The notes below the pieces were generated by a model. That model saw nothing but the letters and a program-made list of their open reading frames with translations. It was not told the origin of the DNA and ran no database searches. From contig CM074808.1 of the NCBI GenBank assembly GCA_037447605.1, forward strand, positions 487,097 through 550,518: 63,422 nucleotides of DNA, written 5' to 3'. A program made the position numbers and the translations under genes. This stretch comes from Zygnema circumcarinatum. Its lineage: Eukaryota; Streptophyta; Zygnematophyceae; Zygnematales; Zygnemataceae. This document shows, piece after piece, positions 44,322 to 56,329 of the stretch (position 1 is its first letter; every line of letters starts with the position of its first letter).

Positions 44322-46476
44322 TTATCTGACCTTTAAAGACCGCTTTGGCTGAGCATCACTCCTGGAGTTGTTCTCGTGCCCACTTAGAGGCCTGCAAGAG
44401 AAGCAAAAACGTTAAGGTAAAAAGAAAAACGGGGGAGGAAGGGAGGGACCAAAAAACCGGGTAGAGCTATAGCGAGTTGGAGAAGATTTATGTCATTTAT
44501 AGAAATTTTGAGAAAAAACTGTATCTGAAAAAACCCTAACCGAAATTGTCTTTTGAAGCCCTCAAAAACCGCGATTCCGTACCTTGGAGCCACAACAGAC
44601 GCCCAGCCATCATCTTCAAACCGCGATGCGTCTTCGTCTTCTTCTTCAACATCACTGCCACATAGAACAGTGTGGTTGCTACTGTGTGAGAGCTTGAGGG
44701 AGGGAGGGGAGAGAGAAGGGGGGAGGAAACCAAGTTCCCTACGACCGTTATAGACCTGGAAAACACTAAGCCATAAAGAAAACCTTTATTGATATCAATA
44801 ATAGTAATCATTCATAGTTCATCGCAGAGCCGTTAAGCGGTACAGAGAAGATGAAGAGTGTTCGTACCTCTCTCCCTCTCCCTCTCCTCCTCCTCCCCCT
44901 CCTCCTCCCCCTCCTCCTCCCCCCCCTCTGTATCCACCATGCTCAGGAAACCCATCTTCTTGACCCTTCCGTTTGCGTTTTGAAACTGGCCGTTCCCGAG
45001 ATCCCAGCTGCCCCACACATAGAACAGCAAAGTTTAAGCGCCTAATCGAACCGAAACACGTGAAATTCTTTGCAGTTTTTTGTAGAAACCCAGCGATGAG
45101 CATCGACTCCGCTCCGTCTGCCAGAAACTCACCTGATTTTTAGGACATTCATAAGAAAGATGGCCTCCTTCTCCACATTCGTAACATCGAGTCTTGTCCT
45201 TATACTCCTGCATGACCCACAAACAATTTTTATGGGTACATACGATACTGAAATCCGTCATGTCTTTACCATACTTTCAAAAAATGACAGAAACTCGGCG
45301 AAAATAACCCAAAAAAGAAAGCATTTTCTATACAGAATATGGGCAAGGAGTCTTCAGCAAGGAAGAGTGACTTGAAAGTATCGTGAAATGAACCCTGAAC
45401 CCTAAACCCTAAAATTCAAACATGGAAGGTGATCAGTACTTACTCGTCTCTTTATGAATTCCCGGGCTCTGCCATTGTCGACTGCAATAGAAACACTTAG
45501 CGTTCTCTTGTTGAGAATTTTCCCATTCATTACCTGAACCTGCATTCGGCAGAAACCCATCTAATCGCAAACTTTCACGCACCAAAACCTTTCAAAATCT
45601 TCTGAACCCTTAACATAGATCTAAGTAGAAAATGCCTTCCCTGATCGCGGAAGCGGAGGCGGAGAGAGAATTTCCGTGTGAGAGAGTGAGAGCGGGAGAG
45701 GGAGGAGAGGAGGGCAAGAATACGCCTTAGAAACTAAAAATACAAAACACCAACACACACGTGTCTCCCGAAGGCCTAAAAACCGGAAAAAAATTATTAA
45801 ACCAAACAACCCCAGGGACCCCAATCACTCGAATTAACAAAACCCTCATTTTTAGCCCTAATAACCTTCACAATGTTCAGTTCTTTAAAGATACTCATAA
45901 ATTTCATAAAATATGCCAAATAATCGTAATCACCCCAATATGCCCAATAACCCTACTTTTAGCCCCAGTGAAATTCCCAATAAAACCAATAATTTCAATA
46001 ACCCTAATTCAGCATTACGTGCTCCACCAGCGTACCGCCTTGAGTGCATCTTCTCTCGAAACAAAGAGCACGAATGCCACTCCTTTGCTTTCCCGAGTCG
46101 ACTTATCTTTCACCACAGTCACTCTGTTAACACCCGATATTAACCGAATTAAGTTAAGATAAGATAAGGATAAGTATAAGATAATTTCATAATTCCTCTC
46201 CCCCCCCCTTCTCCTCCTTCGAGCTCTCCCTCCCAAACGAAGGGTCCATAAAGGGAAGTATTGCCAACTTTCATTCCAGTAAAGTAAAAAATTAACCTTA
46301 TTTTTGGTCCCCATCCCTCCCTGCACTCACTTGGCCACCTGCCCGCACGTGCTGAAGATGGTGTGCAGGTCGCTGTTGGTCAACGAATAGTCCAAATTGC
46401 TGATGTAAACCGTTGATTTTGACGGAGCCAAGCCGCCGCTGCCGCCGCCCTTCTTCCCTCCCCCATGGCCCTCCAT
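44322..46476 (-). CDS. U11/U12 snRNP 31 kDa protein (minor spliceosome; ZCRB1-type)
   Basis: This protein belongs to the U11/U12 di-snRNP that recognises U12-type introns. There are 7 exons (minus): 46476-46331, 46123-46036, 45539-45444, 45207-45133, 45007-44868, 44654-44583, 44391-44322, all GT-AG and in phase, giving 228 residues. An RRM spans exons 1-3: [20 protein letters not shown] (RNP2), [18 protein letters not shown] (RNP1), then [16 protein letters not shown]. Exon 4 is a CCHC knuckle [14 protein letters not shown] (Cys118, Cys121, His126, Cys131), and [12 protein letters not shown] follows as in plant homologues. Exon 5 ends in a Gly run encoded by a GGGGGAGGAGGA tract; exon 6 has the acidic [10 protein letters not shown]. 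In exon 3 the upstream of two acceptors is chosen because it restores RRM spacing. It is slightly shorter than the angiosperm proteins. Confidence 0.92.
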
Positions 46477-46599
46477 GCCATGTCCTCGCAGCAGGCCCTT
46501 CCCTCCCCTTTCAATGGCTCTGAACCCGACAAGTCCGCAAACCCTAAAATTCTAAAGCCCTTCACTGAAGCCATGGATCCGAGCGAAGGGGCAGCGCCC

Positions 46600-46776
46600 A
46601 GGCTGCAGCGCTGGCAATATCTCGATACGATACGACAGCGACACTTTTGCAATACCGATATCGAAGAGAATAACGTACCTTATCATATAGTATCGTATCG
46701 CATCGTTAAATAGCGTATCCAATCGTATCGTACGTTCTCGAAATGACCGTACGACGCTCCGGTTGGCCATACCGTA
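46600..46776. repeat. CGATACGAT/ATCGTATCG-rich low-complexity stretch
   Basis: Many CGATACGAT, ATCGTATCG and TACG words in about 150 bp. Similar stretches occur at 49230-49290, 50098-50130 and 58915-59110, each next to repeat elements. Confidence 0.6.
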
Positions 46777-47190
46777 CAGTAGGACCCCATCATATTTTCC
46801 ACCTCAACATTTGCGTCACCAATAAATTCGGGAAAATGATGCAGCGGCCCCACTCTTTGGATATCGGCGCCCCCTTTTGGGAAAAAATGTACTTTTTTTT
46901 TTGGCTAATCATCCCCCCCCTTGGATCTTTCGGGAGGAGGATCCGACCGTGCACCGACGTACGGCGCCACGCATCGCGGCGTGGCCCGTGAGATGCGGCG
47001 AGCCTACGGAAACGTTGTCCTCACCTGACCCTTTTGGGTCAGAGGTTGCCACGTGGCAGTCTTCCATTGGACAACCCTGCTGCCGGTCCCCCATGCCGAT
47101 ACAGTGGACCCCCATAATATTTTCGCCATGGTTTCGGCAAATACTGGGCGAAATATTGTAATTTGCAAGTATAAGGTCCGTGTTACCAAT
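46777..47190 (+). mobile_element. CAGT-ended dispersed repeat(s), left member of an inverted pair
   Basis: TA precedes CAGTAGGACCCC at 46777, and a second TA-CAGTGGACCCCC begins at 47100; both continue into CATMATATTTTC. Positions 46834-47127 are similar, in inverted orientation, to 49531-49894 (shared blocks: GGCGCCCCCTTTTGGG, GGCTAATCA, GTTGTCCTCACCTGA). The second end is related over about 95 bp to 59365-59460 on the minus strand. TA flanks and CAG starts suggest a Tc1/mariner-pogo type MITE; this is inference. Confidence 0.55.
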
Positions 47191-47349
47191 AGGCGAGTAA
47201 AGGGGAAACTTTCATTGAACTCGCGATGGCGAGGCCATCAAATGTACATGGACAAAGGCAAAATGTGGAACCACGAAGGACTGGTCACAAAGGACCGAAA
47301 CACAATAACACGAAACTAGGAGCGGAAAACTACGCCTAGGCACAACAAC

Positions 47350-47359
47350 NNNNNNNNNN
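47350..47359. other. Assembly gap (10 N)
   Basis: Ten N interrupt the sequence immediately downstream of the reverse transcriptase fragment on its coding strand. Confidence 1.
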
Positions 47360-47558
47360 AAGGGCAGCCTAAAACACGAATACCAATTCCATCAGCACAA
47401 GTCTGGATACCACAAGGGAGCGAAAGGGTAGAAGGGATACCAACTGGAGACCAAGCAAAACACTTCGACAAATTTACCGTCAAACGCATAGCGGCCAATC
47501 GAGTAGTAAAATCAGTAAACGCGGCAACGACCTGGTCAGCAGGGCCAATGATGTGAGT
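47360..47558 (-). pseudogene. Reverse transcriptase fragment (non-LTR-like)
   Basis: A frame running into the gap encodes THIIGPADQVVAAF, then LAAMRLTVNLSKCFAWSP and ADGIGIRVLGCP. These fit the part of a retroelement reverse transcriptase just after the YADD box (H-I-x-G-P, then S-K-C-x-x-W-S-P). Only about 65 residues are present; the gap hides the next part. Confidence 0.5.
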
Positions 47559-47599
47559 GTTGGTGTGAGGGGGCAGAAGGAGAGACCTAGTGGAAGGAT

Positions 47600-49500
47600 A
47601 AAACAAGCTTGAGTGAAACTCCAAAACCTCTTCCACTTCTACTTAGTCCACATACCGCTTCCGCCACGATATGCCTTCTCTTCCTCCCCTCACCAGGTGC
47701 GCACAGCGGAAAACAAAACGCGCCACCTACAAGAACACTTCTTCATCTTCTCCATGGTCTCGGCTCCTCAACTCCACGCTCCTCCAATGGTCTCCACGTG
47801 TGATGCGACACACCGCCCATACAATGTTCGCCTCCACCCATTCATCACTCCAATCCAACACAAGGACTCACATGTGACAAATGACACAAGTATAAGGAGA
47901 AAGCCCTCGGCCCTAAAACTCCTTAACATTCATAAGTGTAATACAAGCTCTCTTAGGAAATCTACATATAACCTTATGCCCGATTCTCCTCCTCTCATGA
48001 GCACTACCCTATCCTCTGATAGGCAGCTTACACCCCGACTGCAGTAGCTAAGCACTATATGCTTGCTTGAACTTCTCCTCTACCTCAACACGAGAGGGAC
48101 ACATCTCTAACTCTTTCACTAGAGTTAACCATGATGAGAGACATTCTTTCGACCCTACGCGGCCGGACTCCTCAAGGCCTCTCCGCCTTTTCTAACCTAC
48201 TCTTCCCTGCTGCAGAAAGGTTAGGCAGCATAACGTTCAGTGAGTATGGCGGAGTAAGTAGGAAGCCAAGCTTGCTCCCTCATATACCATGGCGGCCTTT
48301 GTCACGTAGCGCCGTCATGTCCACGGCCACCCATACAGCGCCTTGCAAGGGCCTATCGTCTCAATCGTGCTCCGTAGGATCCTCATGGCTCACCGCGGAT
48401 CAGCTCCTACGTCCCGTCGGGATCCAACTCCAGCCTCATCTACGTCCTGGAAGTCCCTGCTGCACCGTCACGATCTGACTCCTCACTAACTCAGCTGCAT
48501 GTAGGACCCCAGCCAAGCCTATGGTAAGCCACCGACCCACAGGCCTTGGCCCTTACCGAGTCCTGACCGTGGCCTTCAAATTAGCCAGCGTCCTCCACAT
48601 GAAGACAACTGGCACGATGCAGCACCTCCTCCTCTGATTCAGCACATTACCCGACATTCTGGCCTTGGCGCCTTGTCACTTCAGATCTGCCGCGTCGGCG
48701 CCCGTCACCCGACTCCGCGCTGTGCCTCAGCACCGACCATAATACTGACTACCTCCAAAGTACATACCTAATTATGAGTCATGTCAGCTTGGAAGTGCGT
48801 GGCGATCTGCACTCTGGCCAGCGACCAATCATGTAAACGAGTCGCGAGATCCGCCTTTCACGCCAAAGACCTCGGCGTCGAGCATTTTCGGCGTGCGTCC
48901 GTGCGATGCGGCGGCGCCGTCCATTACAGTCGCTCCAAATCAATTAATGCGCATCCAGCGCACCCCCTTTGGTACGGTCTAAGCCTAAGCCGTAAATCTA
49001 CGACCCTAGACCTTCCCTAGACCTGCCGTACATTGCCCTAGCAATTCGGGCATCCCCCATGTTTGGTCCTACACCAAACATGACCATTCATGCATGATAT
49101 TGTCCCTACATCAACACATGATCTCCTGGACAACATCCATGCTAGGAACTAAGTACCAACACCTTGATGTACCTATACATCAACGGTGAGTATCGTCGAC
49201 CACCCGATGGAAAAAAGGCAGCCTAAGCGGTATTATGTTAGAGTTCGTATACGTTACGTGCGTATCGTATGGTATTGTATGCGTACCGTGAGGATTTGAT
49301 CTGCTTGACTCCTAAGGCGCCCGTCTCGTATACCGTGCGACAAATTTTTATTAGTACTTGCGTCTGGCGTAAAAGCGTGACCCATGTTTGAAATCCGTTT
49401 AGATTAACGGATTTTGTATTGGAGAATAGGTCGAGGTTAGGTTAACACCCTAATACGTTAACATTGAGTTCTGGGTACAAAAAGTGGTTTAAATAAAATG
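47600..49500. other. Unclassified repeat-rich sequence
   Basis: No gene supported. The region lies between the arms of the inverted pair and next to the RT fragment. Words GGCAGCCTAA recur near 47364 and 49212, perhaps element ends. Confidence 0.35.
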
Positions 49501-49512
49501 GAGAATTTCTTG

Positions 49513-49930
49513 AGGGGCCGCACTGTACAAAGGTGGAAAATATTATGGGGGTCAATATGCGGCATGGGAGGGCCGACGCTTGAGGCGTCAATGGCGGAAC
49601 TGCACCCGCGTGGCAACCTCGACCCAAAGCAGATCAGGTGAGGACAACTTTTCTACCGTAGGCTCGCGCCCGCATCGAGAACCCGCGCGCCCGGCGTGTG
49701 TGCGGCGCAAATACTTGTCGGTCACCATGATGTCCGGGGATCCTGCTCTTGTAGCGGCGCGGAGATCCGATTGTCTACCACAAAAGATCTCTCACTCGAA
49801 AGATCAAGGGGGTGATTAGCCAAAAAAAAAAAGTACATTTTTTCCCAAAAGGGGGCGCCGATATCCAAAAAGTGGGGCCGCTGTATCATTTTCCAAAATT
49901 CGCACCAATTTTGCCGAAACCACTTTTTTG
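49513..49930 (-). mobile_element. Right member of inverted pair of CAGT-ended repeats
   Basis: Minus-strand counterpart of 46834-47127. An ACTG-TA end (CCGCACTGTA) sits at 49518-49527. Divergence and a 70-bp length difference show it is not a recent duplicate. Confidence 0.5.
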
Positions 49931-50105
49931 TACGGTAACTTCGTGTTAGCGTACAATTGGTACAATTCGTACAATTCGTACTAATCTGACTAGCCGTACT
50001 AGCTGTACTAGCCGTCACGGGCTTACGCAAAACTCACCTATTCTCCCCTCTCGTGCCGCCGTCAGAGGCGCTCGCTCTTCTCCCCTTCTTCTTGGCTTCG
50101 ATACG
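49895..50105 (+). repeat. Direct repeat flanking LTR element, left copy
   Basis: Blocks GAAACCAC-TTT, CGGTAAC, CAAAACTCACC and CTTCTCCCCTTCTTCTTGGC recur in the same order and orientation at 58725-58915, the other side of the LTR element. Confidence 0.65.
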
Positions 50106-50185
50106 ATACGATATGGTACGAAACTCCCCGATATGGTACTATCCGTACTAGCCGTACAAGCTGTAGTACAGTGGGGGGTCCTCGT

Positions 50186-51201
50186 TGTAGCGTAACGGAG
50201 CTGCGTTCGACGGATTTGCGTCAGTTCAATTGTACTTGACGTATGCCTCTTCCGTGTCACGGATCAACGGAATCCAGGAGCTGCCAACGGAGATTGAGAG
50301 AAGGCGGCGCCATGCGTTGGCGGCCCGCGAGAACGACACACCATCCAGCAAAGGCGCACTCGCGAGAACACCGCCTGAGGCCGCCGGGAGGTATCGATAG
50401 ATTGACCTATCCGAAGGCTCCGCGTGGTCGGTCAAAGCCTACCGATTGGGCGGTTGGCCAATTAGAGGCATCGCTGCTAAGACTCAAGATCTATTGTCAG
50501 TGTTAAGTAGATGGGATGTCAGTGATGCTTCTTTGTCTTTTAGTGCTGGGCTTAGTATTTGTATTTGCTGTGTGGTTTGTTGTCTTGTTCTTCTTTCTTC
50601 TTTTCCTTCCTCTTGATTCTGACCTTGAGATGCTAGAAGTAAGAGAGAGAGAGAGAGAGAGAGAGAGTTCCATGCCATAGATAGAGAGCGAGAGAGAGAG
50701 AGAAAGAGTCTTCTTCATTAGCATTTTAGACGTCCCGATACATTGATTAGACAAAGATTTGGTGAAGACAATTTCATTGTAATGACATTCCCCAACCAAC
50801 ATTTGGGAGTGAGATTTCAAATACCACCTTTATCTAAGTTGTGTCTACATTTTTCCCTCGCGTCACTATGCCAAGCCCCTATCTTGCTCTGTCCTGCCTT
50901 GCAGGACTCTCAATGACCCCTGATCACTAGAAGCCTAGCGAAGAGACTAGCCGAGGAGATGACAGGGGAGGAGGGTCCCCAAGGAAGGGCTCTTTGCGCA
51001 TCAAGTCCGGCCGCCGGTGGGAGCGTCTTGAGAATCCCCGTCTTCATTTGCGCGTACACTCACAGATCCCGGATCCTGGCTCTATGCTGCAGGCAGACCC
51101 ACAGCACCACCCCAACCCTACGTCAGTTTCAGCACGGACACGCGAGTGGCCGTACAGCACCTGCAGCTAGCTCAGCAGTCTTTGTTTAACCCCACTTATC
51201 T
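50186..51201 (+). repeat. 5' LTR
   Basis: Begins TGTAGCGTAACGG and matches 57703-58690 along its length (shared: AGATCTATTGT, GTTAAGTAGATGGGATGTCA, GAGAGTTCCATGCCATAGAT, GACAATTTCATT). Its 3' end lacks the terminal GTGCTACA present in the other LTRs and runs directly into the primer site, suggesting a small deletion at a TTG repeat. Confidence 0.85.
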
Positions 51202-51213
51202 TGGTATCAGAGC
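51202..51213 (+). other. Primer-binding site, initiator methionine tRNA
   Basis: TGGTATCAGAGC is the standard complement of the 3' end of plant initiator tRNA-Met used by many plant LTR elements. Confidence 0.85.
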
Positions 51214-51283
51214 TGAAGGTTTTGCAGATCCACGTACCTCGATACGTGAGGCTGCCGATCCTGTGACCCGTGTCACAGCCGCC

Positions 51284-51628
51284 ATGGATGAAGAGCTGCA
51301 GCAAGAGGGACAAGCAGATCTTCATGAGTATTCAGAGGAAGACTTGGCACCTCAAGAAGAAGAAGAACAGGCGATCGGAAATCCAAGGACGGATTCAGAC
51401 TCAGAGGAAGAAGCAGTCAGAGAGAGACTGAAGATGGGCATCACCGAAGAGAACCCTTATCCCAGTCTGGCTTACCTTGAGCAGATCGAGTCGATTGAAG
51501 AGCTGCAGCGACTCCATCTAGGCAGTGATGGCCATAAACTTCGCTGGCAATATGCACGCCGGATGATCAAGCTTGCGGCTGCCGGTCTTATCCACGGCCT
51601 TGCGTGCGTGAAGAGAGAGTGCCGTTGA
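51284..51628 (+). pseudogene. gag N-terminal remnant
   Basis: Open segment starting MDEELQQEGQADLHEYSEED, acidic, 114 codons, located just after the primer site. Position rather than sequence identifies it as gag. Confidence 0.5.
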
Positions 51629-52779
51629 ACCTGAGGTCCCCGCAGCATTACGAGAGCCGAACCGGGATCTCGATCCGGATAACTACTTGCACCGGGGTCC
51701 CTTGAAACGCGCCTTTGCGACACTTGCTGATCTTTCTGACGAAGCGAGGAATCATCGAGAAGACACCCTCCTCCGGCTTTCCGCGACTTACCCATCCAGA
51801 GCGGCCCGAGGCGAAGCGGCCAGGGGGCAAGAGGCGGGACGATCGCATGGACCCTCGGCTTTGAACCAACACAGAAGAAACACACGAGTGGATCACGAGT
51901 TCCCGACAAGATGGAAGAGATGATGACAAAAGCTGATAGCCTTGATTCCACGAAAAGAGAGTGAGGTGAGGATACCGCGGGCATCATCACTAGAGGCTTC
52001 ACGGCAGGAAATCTGAAGAGTCTTGGTTGAGACACCTTGAGGAGAAGCGTATAGCGAACTGAAGGAGACGATGGATCAGCTTGCCCTTAGGCGGAAGGCG
52101 AGAGCGATCAAGCCCCGGAAAACTGTCGAAAGCAGCACCAGCGGATGTAAAGTCGCCACCACGACAAGGAACACATTCAAGCAAGCTTTTCGAGACAGCG
52201 TTGGATTTGAATCCGATCGCATGCTAGACGACTTATTTCGCTGAATACTACGATGATGGCGGTTGTTTGAATTCGCTGAGCGCGCTTTGTGCGCATAGCA
52301 AATCTGATCGAACTTGCACGACTTTAAGTGCTCAGTGGTTCCGCCAAGGCCATCGTGAGATCTCCACACGGATGCGTGGTGAGACAACCCGCAGCCGGAT
52401 GCCGGGCATTGTTAGGCTGTGAGCGAGGTCGGAAGGATCCCGAGAGAGAGGCAACCGACATGTCTGACCACATTACATGAGCAGCTACGAGGATCCGCGA
52501 CAAGATGCGGCTCTACCAGCGGTTCACGAAGACCACGAGAATCAGCGGTTATTCCACAGAATCCCTACGCTACATCTACTCGGAACAAGCCTTCCTTCTC
52601 CGGCGTCACTGCTCAGGACGTCCGGGCAGCCCCTATGGTGCAGCCTCTGGCTATAGCCAGCGCGACCAAGCCCCTTCCCCTTTCCCCGTACCCTCATGAT
52701 CCGGCGCATCCCATTGAGCCAGCGGTGAATCCTCACATACCAGATGTTTCTCGTCCAGGATATCGGGCTCCTTATTCCG

Positions 52780-53000
52780 ATCGCACACCCGAAGAGAGAG
52801 AAGCTGCCAGGGCCGATCTGCGCCGTCGGATGACAGAGGCAGGGGTTCCGGAGGGCGTATGTCTTGCCTGCGGCCTGAATCATAATCCGCGGCTGCGTTG
52901 CGGACCATGGACCTGCACCTTCTGCCAGATCACGGGACATGATGCCGTGTGTGCATCGCGAGGAACTCTCAGTGAGAAGGCGAGAAGGGGAAAGAAGCTG
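52780..53000 (+). pseudogene. gag nucleocapsid zinc-knuckle remnant
   Basis: Contains two Cys/His clusters, CLACGLNHNPRLRC and CTFCQITGHDAVC (C-x2-C-x3/4-H-x3/5-C), preceded by a basic Arg-rich segment. Part of a longer 219-codon frame that is broken at both ends. Confidence 0.6.
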
Positions 53001-53819
53001 GTGAAGGAGCTCACTGCGAGATCACCTTCATGGATATGCTCATTTTGCTCCCACACCGCAGAGCTCCGGCTCCTTTAGCAGCCTCCAACTCCTTCACCCG
53101 CTTACACCATCCTGCAACGACCACCTATCCATCTGCACCCCATGGACTCCCCCTCCCTGTCAAACGTATTGGGTCTTTGAGCCGATCTTGCTGCGATCCG
53201 CCGCGCGAGGTTGCCGCGGCATTTCCAGCGGCAGCAATAGATCCCCATCGCCGAAGGATGCTCCAGCGGATGTGCAGGGTACAAGCTGCCGCCAGCGAGC
53301 TCACTGTCGACCGAAGCGTCTCCATTCTCATCCCCACGGTATACGCGAAATGTCAACGGCGCGGTTCACCAGACGCGGCTCCTTGCGTCGCCACCCATCG
53401 AAGAGCGGTCATCCCTCCCTCCACAGGTCATCGCCAGGATCCACTGCGAGGAGAGGTGAAGATCACCGATGAAAGAGGAAGCAAACTGGCGAAGCGCGGC
53501 GAAGCGGCAACGCGGCGACGAAGATACGCGTCAATCCGCCATCTCGGAAGGCTCGTTTCTACCCCAAGCAGCCCGGCGTCGACACCCAAAATGACGGCTA
53601 TCACGATTGAGCATGGTTTATCCAACTCATGGGGAGACAAGGCTAAGATTGGCGTTACCTTGTCTGATTGATGCGGCTTGTACTGAGAGTCTTTGCCGTA
53701 GTGGTTGAAGAAAAGGCCCAGCCCGGCGGTCACGAGAGCCTGCGGCCTCCACAGTTCTGTATCTCCTCAGGGCGTCCCCTCGCGTATCCACCACATGGCT
53801 ACGGCGTCTCCGCCGGACC

Positions 53820-54211
53820 CAGTCCGCTCCCCTCGCCATCCTCCTCGCCAGATTCAGATCCTCCCTCTCATCCCAACGCCCAACGTGCGGATCATCGTCA
53901 ATGTATGGCTCAACGGTCATCCCAGCAAAGCCATGATCGACACGGGGGCTATGCGCACAGTTCTGTCCAAGCCTGTGATGAAGGCGGCAGGGGTTAAGTT
54001 GGACAAGACACTTGAGCCCATCCCCCGATATGTGGGAGTTGAAGGGAGCTTACATGAAGGATTGGGCAGCGCCCAAGTGGTCATCAGTCTTGGCGAGATG
54101 GGAGCCCGCGGTGAATCACCCGGTCATCGGCCCGTGAACCGCCTATTATCTGTTGGGCTCGAATTGGCTCACATCAGCGATGGGAGCACAAATAGAGCTT
54201 TACTCATGTAG
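53820..54211 (+). pseudogene. Aspartic protease remnant
   Basis: KAMIDTGAMRTVLSKPVM holds the D-T-G-A active site, preceded by VRIIVNVWLNG, as in retroelement proteases. The frame stops soon after. Confidence 0.7.
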
Positions 54212-54859
54212 TACCTTGCTCTGTGGCCCGGGGCCAATTTGCTCCTTATCATCCTGAGTCCCATGCCACCTCCGCGCCTTCCCCGAAGCGCCACGCCCGG
54301 CCTTGGTCTCCTGCAGTCACCATGTACCATTGATTGGCAGCCCCCATTCTTCTTATGGATCGGCGATTACGATCTCGCGATGTGAGACTCCCATACTGCT
54401 CCTGAGTCGGCTCTCGAAGTGCGCCCGGCGGAAGAAGCTATTCTTGCATGGGTGATACGCGACTTTTCCCCATGAGACCACGCCAGGTGATGAGTGGTTG
54501 GAAATAGAGGCGATCGATTAAGACTCTTGATCCTCTGAACCCGTCAGCATTCTCCCGGCTTCAGCAAGTCTTTGCGCGAAATCACTAGTTTTAGCGCGGC
54601 GATTATTTCGGCGTCAGCAGACTCGCGATTGAGCACCACATCGATGCGGGGGATGCACTCCGGTGATGACCTGGCTCACTAAAGCACTTTCAGCGCGGCT
54701 GATGTCGAGCAGCAGTTGGCGAGCGTGGGCTGCGGGATTGATGGAACACCGGAGAAGGGCCGTGGGCGGCCAGCGGATTCACGCTAACCGGATAAGCGTA
54801 TTTCCGACAGTAGGGAATTTCTGAAAAGCTGAATGCAACCAGCGGTGGGGTCCTACACA

Positions 54860-55300
54860 TTACCCAGGATGTGGACCTGATTCTCCACGGCGTCCACGAT
54901 GACCGGTGGTTCTCGGCCCATGACATGCGAAATCGCCACAGCGAGATCCCCTACTTGGCCGGTGATATTTGCAAAAGCCGGGGCTTACATACAGCAGCGC
55001 TTTGTCGCGATGGGCGATTAGCCATTGAGCTCCAGAATTCCGTCCGGACTGCGGCGCACGGCCAACTGGTGTTCGGCCCGCAATGGGTGCGCCTGCTTGA
55101 GCCTTCGTGGATGATGCCGATCCACGGCAAATTTGGTCCTCAGCGCAACACATTGACCAAGTCCACAAGCTGGTACGTGATCTTGGCGTCACGAAGATTG
55201 CACCGAGAGAAGTGCAAATGGGGCGCGAGGAGATGTTCATCTCGAAGACTTACTTTCAGCGTCAAATGGCACGAAACCATCAACTTCGATAAGATTAGGC
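54860..55300 (+). pseudogene. Reverse transcriptase remnant
   Basis: Frame-shifted pieces such as QHIDQVHKLVRDLGVTKIAP and QMGREEMFIS match the conserved segment after the catalytic YxDD box (the stretch ending in C-x-F-G). No single frame spans the domain. Confidence 0.45.
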
Positions 55301-55729
55301 GATTGCCACCTCTGCCGATTCAGGTTTCCTATTTCATTTCGAGTCTTCTTTGGGGCTCACCTCGATACATCGCCGGTTAAATGAGGCGCCTTTATCGCGC
55401 GTCCCTACGTGCGCGGGAAGCACGGAGTCCAGCATCACGAATGGAGCGGCGAGGATTTAGCCTTCGCTCCCGAGTGCCCTCGCCGGGAGCTCCTTGCCTG
55501 CATCGATTGACCCCCGCGCTTCCGCCCGGCTATTGGCCAGAAGCAGGTCGGGCGGGGCTTTAGGCGTGTGACCAAGCATTCTCCGGATAGAACACCGATT
55601 GATTTTGCAAAGCGATGCGATTTGGCTTAGAGACAGTATAGCCCTGCGAGGGGAGAGGCGCGGCTATCCTCCCAGGCACTCGAAGTTCAAAGCTCTTCAC
55701 GGCTGCAGCCCGTTATCATCAGGATACGA

Positions 55730-55870
55730 CCACATGCCCCTCACTTGGCTGCACATCATGGCTACCCTACGACCTAAGTTTGCACGATGGGTGATGAAGT
55801 TGGAGGAGTATAATGTGCTTAAGGTCACCCACCGTCCGTGGCAATCCGCGGCAATCGCGGCGGCCTCGGT
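55730..55870 (+). pseudogene. RNase H-like remnant
   Basis: DHMPLTWLHIMATLRPKFAR and WVMKLEEYNVLKVTHRP match the DHKxLxWL...RWxxxLxEYxFxxxHRPG signature of Ty3/gypsy elements. Confidence 0.65.
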
Positions 55871-56329
55871 CATGATCCTTGACTCCCCTCCTCACACATC
55901 GCGATCCGGCCCGTTCCACGAGCCGTCCACCACCCGCCCCTCGCGGAACCACGAGCATCTTCCGGTAGAGATTTTATTGCCGCTCAAGCACATGATGTCT
56001 ATTGGCGGATGGGCTGACCGATATTCGACCACCGCCACCACCCTCCATCGTTGAGTACGACTTCACCACGGCCACACACCCCATCGCGGATCGGTGGGAA
56101 ATCCTCATGGATGGCGATGGCGGCGGCTCCTTACTTCCTCCCCATTTCTGGCGCTGATAGCGTCCATTCGGAGCTCACTCCCATACGCGCTCGTTGCCGA
56201 GCCCGCTACCTTTGCCCCCCTTTGTCACGGATAAGAGGCATTTTACTCCTTGTCGGAACTTCTCTCGCGATGATGGCGGACGGTCTCTGCATTTCGCCAA
56301 GGCCTTCCCGTCCCATTCCCTAACGAGCG

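Noticed and set aside
48131-48478. 115-codon frame in the repeat region
   Set aside because: No recognisable domain and embedded between repeat elements.
53030-53671. 213-codon frame inside the LTR element
   Set aside because: Arg/Ala/Pro-rich out-of-frame reading of decayed gag-pol sequence rather than a separate gene.
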